From Caproicibacter sp047833665 (lineage in GTDB: Bacteria; Bacillota; Clostridia; Oscillospirales; Acutalibacteraceae): 64,000 bases of DNA. The notes beneath the pieces were generated by a model. The model did no database searches, was not told the DNA's origin, and saw nothing but the letters and a program-made list of their open reading frames with translations. Position numbers and translations under genes: made by a program. Below, piece by piece: positions 63,848-64,000 of this stretch. The number at the start of each line of letters is the position of its first letter. Position 1 is the stretch's first letter. Location of the stretch: NCBI GenBank assembly GCA_047833665.1, contig CP181261.1, forward strand, positions 1,736,001 through 1,800,000, read 5' to 3'.

Positions 63848-64000
63848 CTAGCGGATATCCTTTTTCTGAAAAAAGATAATGCCCAGTATAACAAAGAAAG
63901 CAGCCGTAATAACAAAGATAACAGAAGATTCCATCATCTGCTGCGTGGTACCTGAGGCAATCTGACCAAACTGGGTTATAAGCAGATATTGATTCCATTC
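63848..64000 (-). CDS. C-terminal end of a membrane protein, probably an ABC-2 permease (cut by window edge)
   Basis: Fifty codons open to the window edge and ending in TAG: a polar stretch with GTTQQMMESS, one membrane helix (VIFVITAAFFVILGIIFF) and the end QKKDIR. The last-helix-plus-KKDIR end is typical of ABC-2 permeases. Only the tail is visible, so the family is tentative. Confidence 0.6.
   Translation of the reverse strand, partial: EWNQYLLITQFGQIASGTTQQMMESSVIFVITAAFFVILGIIFFQKKDIR

Noticed and set aside
1..64000. CRISPR arrays, tRNA or rRNA genes, prophage or conjugation modules
   Set aside because: No regularly spaced repeats, cloverleaf-like segments, or phage/conjugation gene sets were seen; the TraX gene is isolated.

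Overview
The window looks like the chromosome of an anaerobic, low-to-moderate GC Clostridia, most likely the Ruminococcaceae/Oscillospiraceae group. This is inferred from gene content: formate-tetrahydrofolate ligase, a group-B-like [FeFe] hydrogenase, Rex, a flavodiiron protein, an acyl-CoA dehydrogenase/EtfA/rubredoxin fusion, McsA/McsB, TepA, and strong AGGAGG-type ribosome sites. No rRNA, tRNA or CRISPR array was seen.

Layout: 1-5.9 kb is housekeeping (ABC-F ATPase, His-less HPr-like protein, MtaB, a GHL10-type glycosidase, small zinc-ribbon and DUF1294 proteins). 5.9-8.2 kb is an insertion zone: one intact IS3-family element, a broken cupin gene, and an inverted internally deleted copy of the same IS. 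8.2-22.1 kb is an accessory carbohydrate locus. It holds GH117, GH2, an LplABC-type sugar importer, a GntR/FCD regulator, an AldA-type aldehyde dehydrogenase, an enolase-superfamily enzyme and a GH120 enzyme interrupted by an IS256-family element. GH117 plus the dehydrogenase and enolase-like enzyme is the combination expected for red-algal galactan (agar or porphyran) use: release of 3,6-anhydro-L-galactose, oxidation to 3,6-anhydrogalactonate, and cycloisomerisation to 2-keto-3-deoxygalactonate. Palindromic GTATAC sites sit at the -10 region of all four promoters of this locus, which suggests one regulon. The locus is decaying: the importer, GH2 and GH120 genes are all broken by different kinds of lesion, while GH117, the regulator and the two AHG-type enzymes are intact.

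22.2-44.7 kb is core metabolism and cell biology: a YheO-like regulator, DUF2207/LemA, Rex, isocitrate dehydrogenase, a TraX-family protein, aconitase, TepA, FtsK/SpoIIIE, a ComEC-like hydrolase with DUF3006, RodA, Fhs, TsaE/TsaB, RpiB, Upp, and then an Rrf2 regulator, the ACAD-EtfA-rubredoxin fusion and a flavodiiron protein that look like an oxygen-handling module. 44.8-50.4 kb is one tight minus-strand operon, nikMN-nikQ-nikO-larE-larB-larC: nickel uptake plus synthesis of the nickel-pincer nucleotide cofactor, behind a strong promoter and a roughly 300-nt structured leader.

50.5-64 kb holds pyrG, a cyclophilin lipoprotein, an S1-domain protein, an mcsA-mcsB-TPR operon whose McsB has lost several kinase residues, a Cys-rich 48-residue micro-protein, a TSCPD protein, a PHP phosphoesterase, two ABC-2 exporters (one with its own GntR/YtrA regulator), the hydrogenase, and a permease fragment cut by the window edge.
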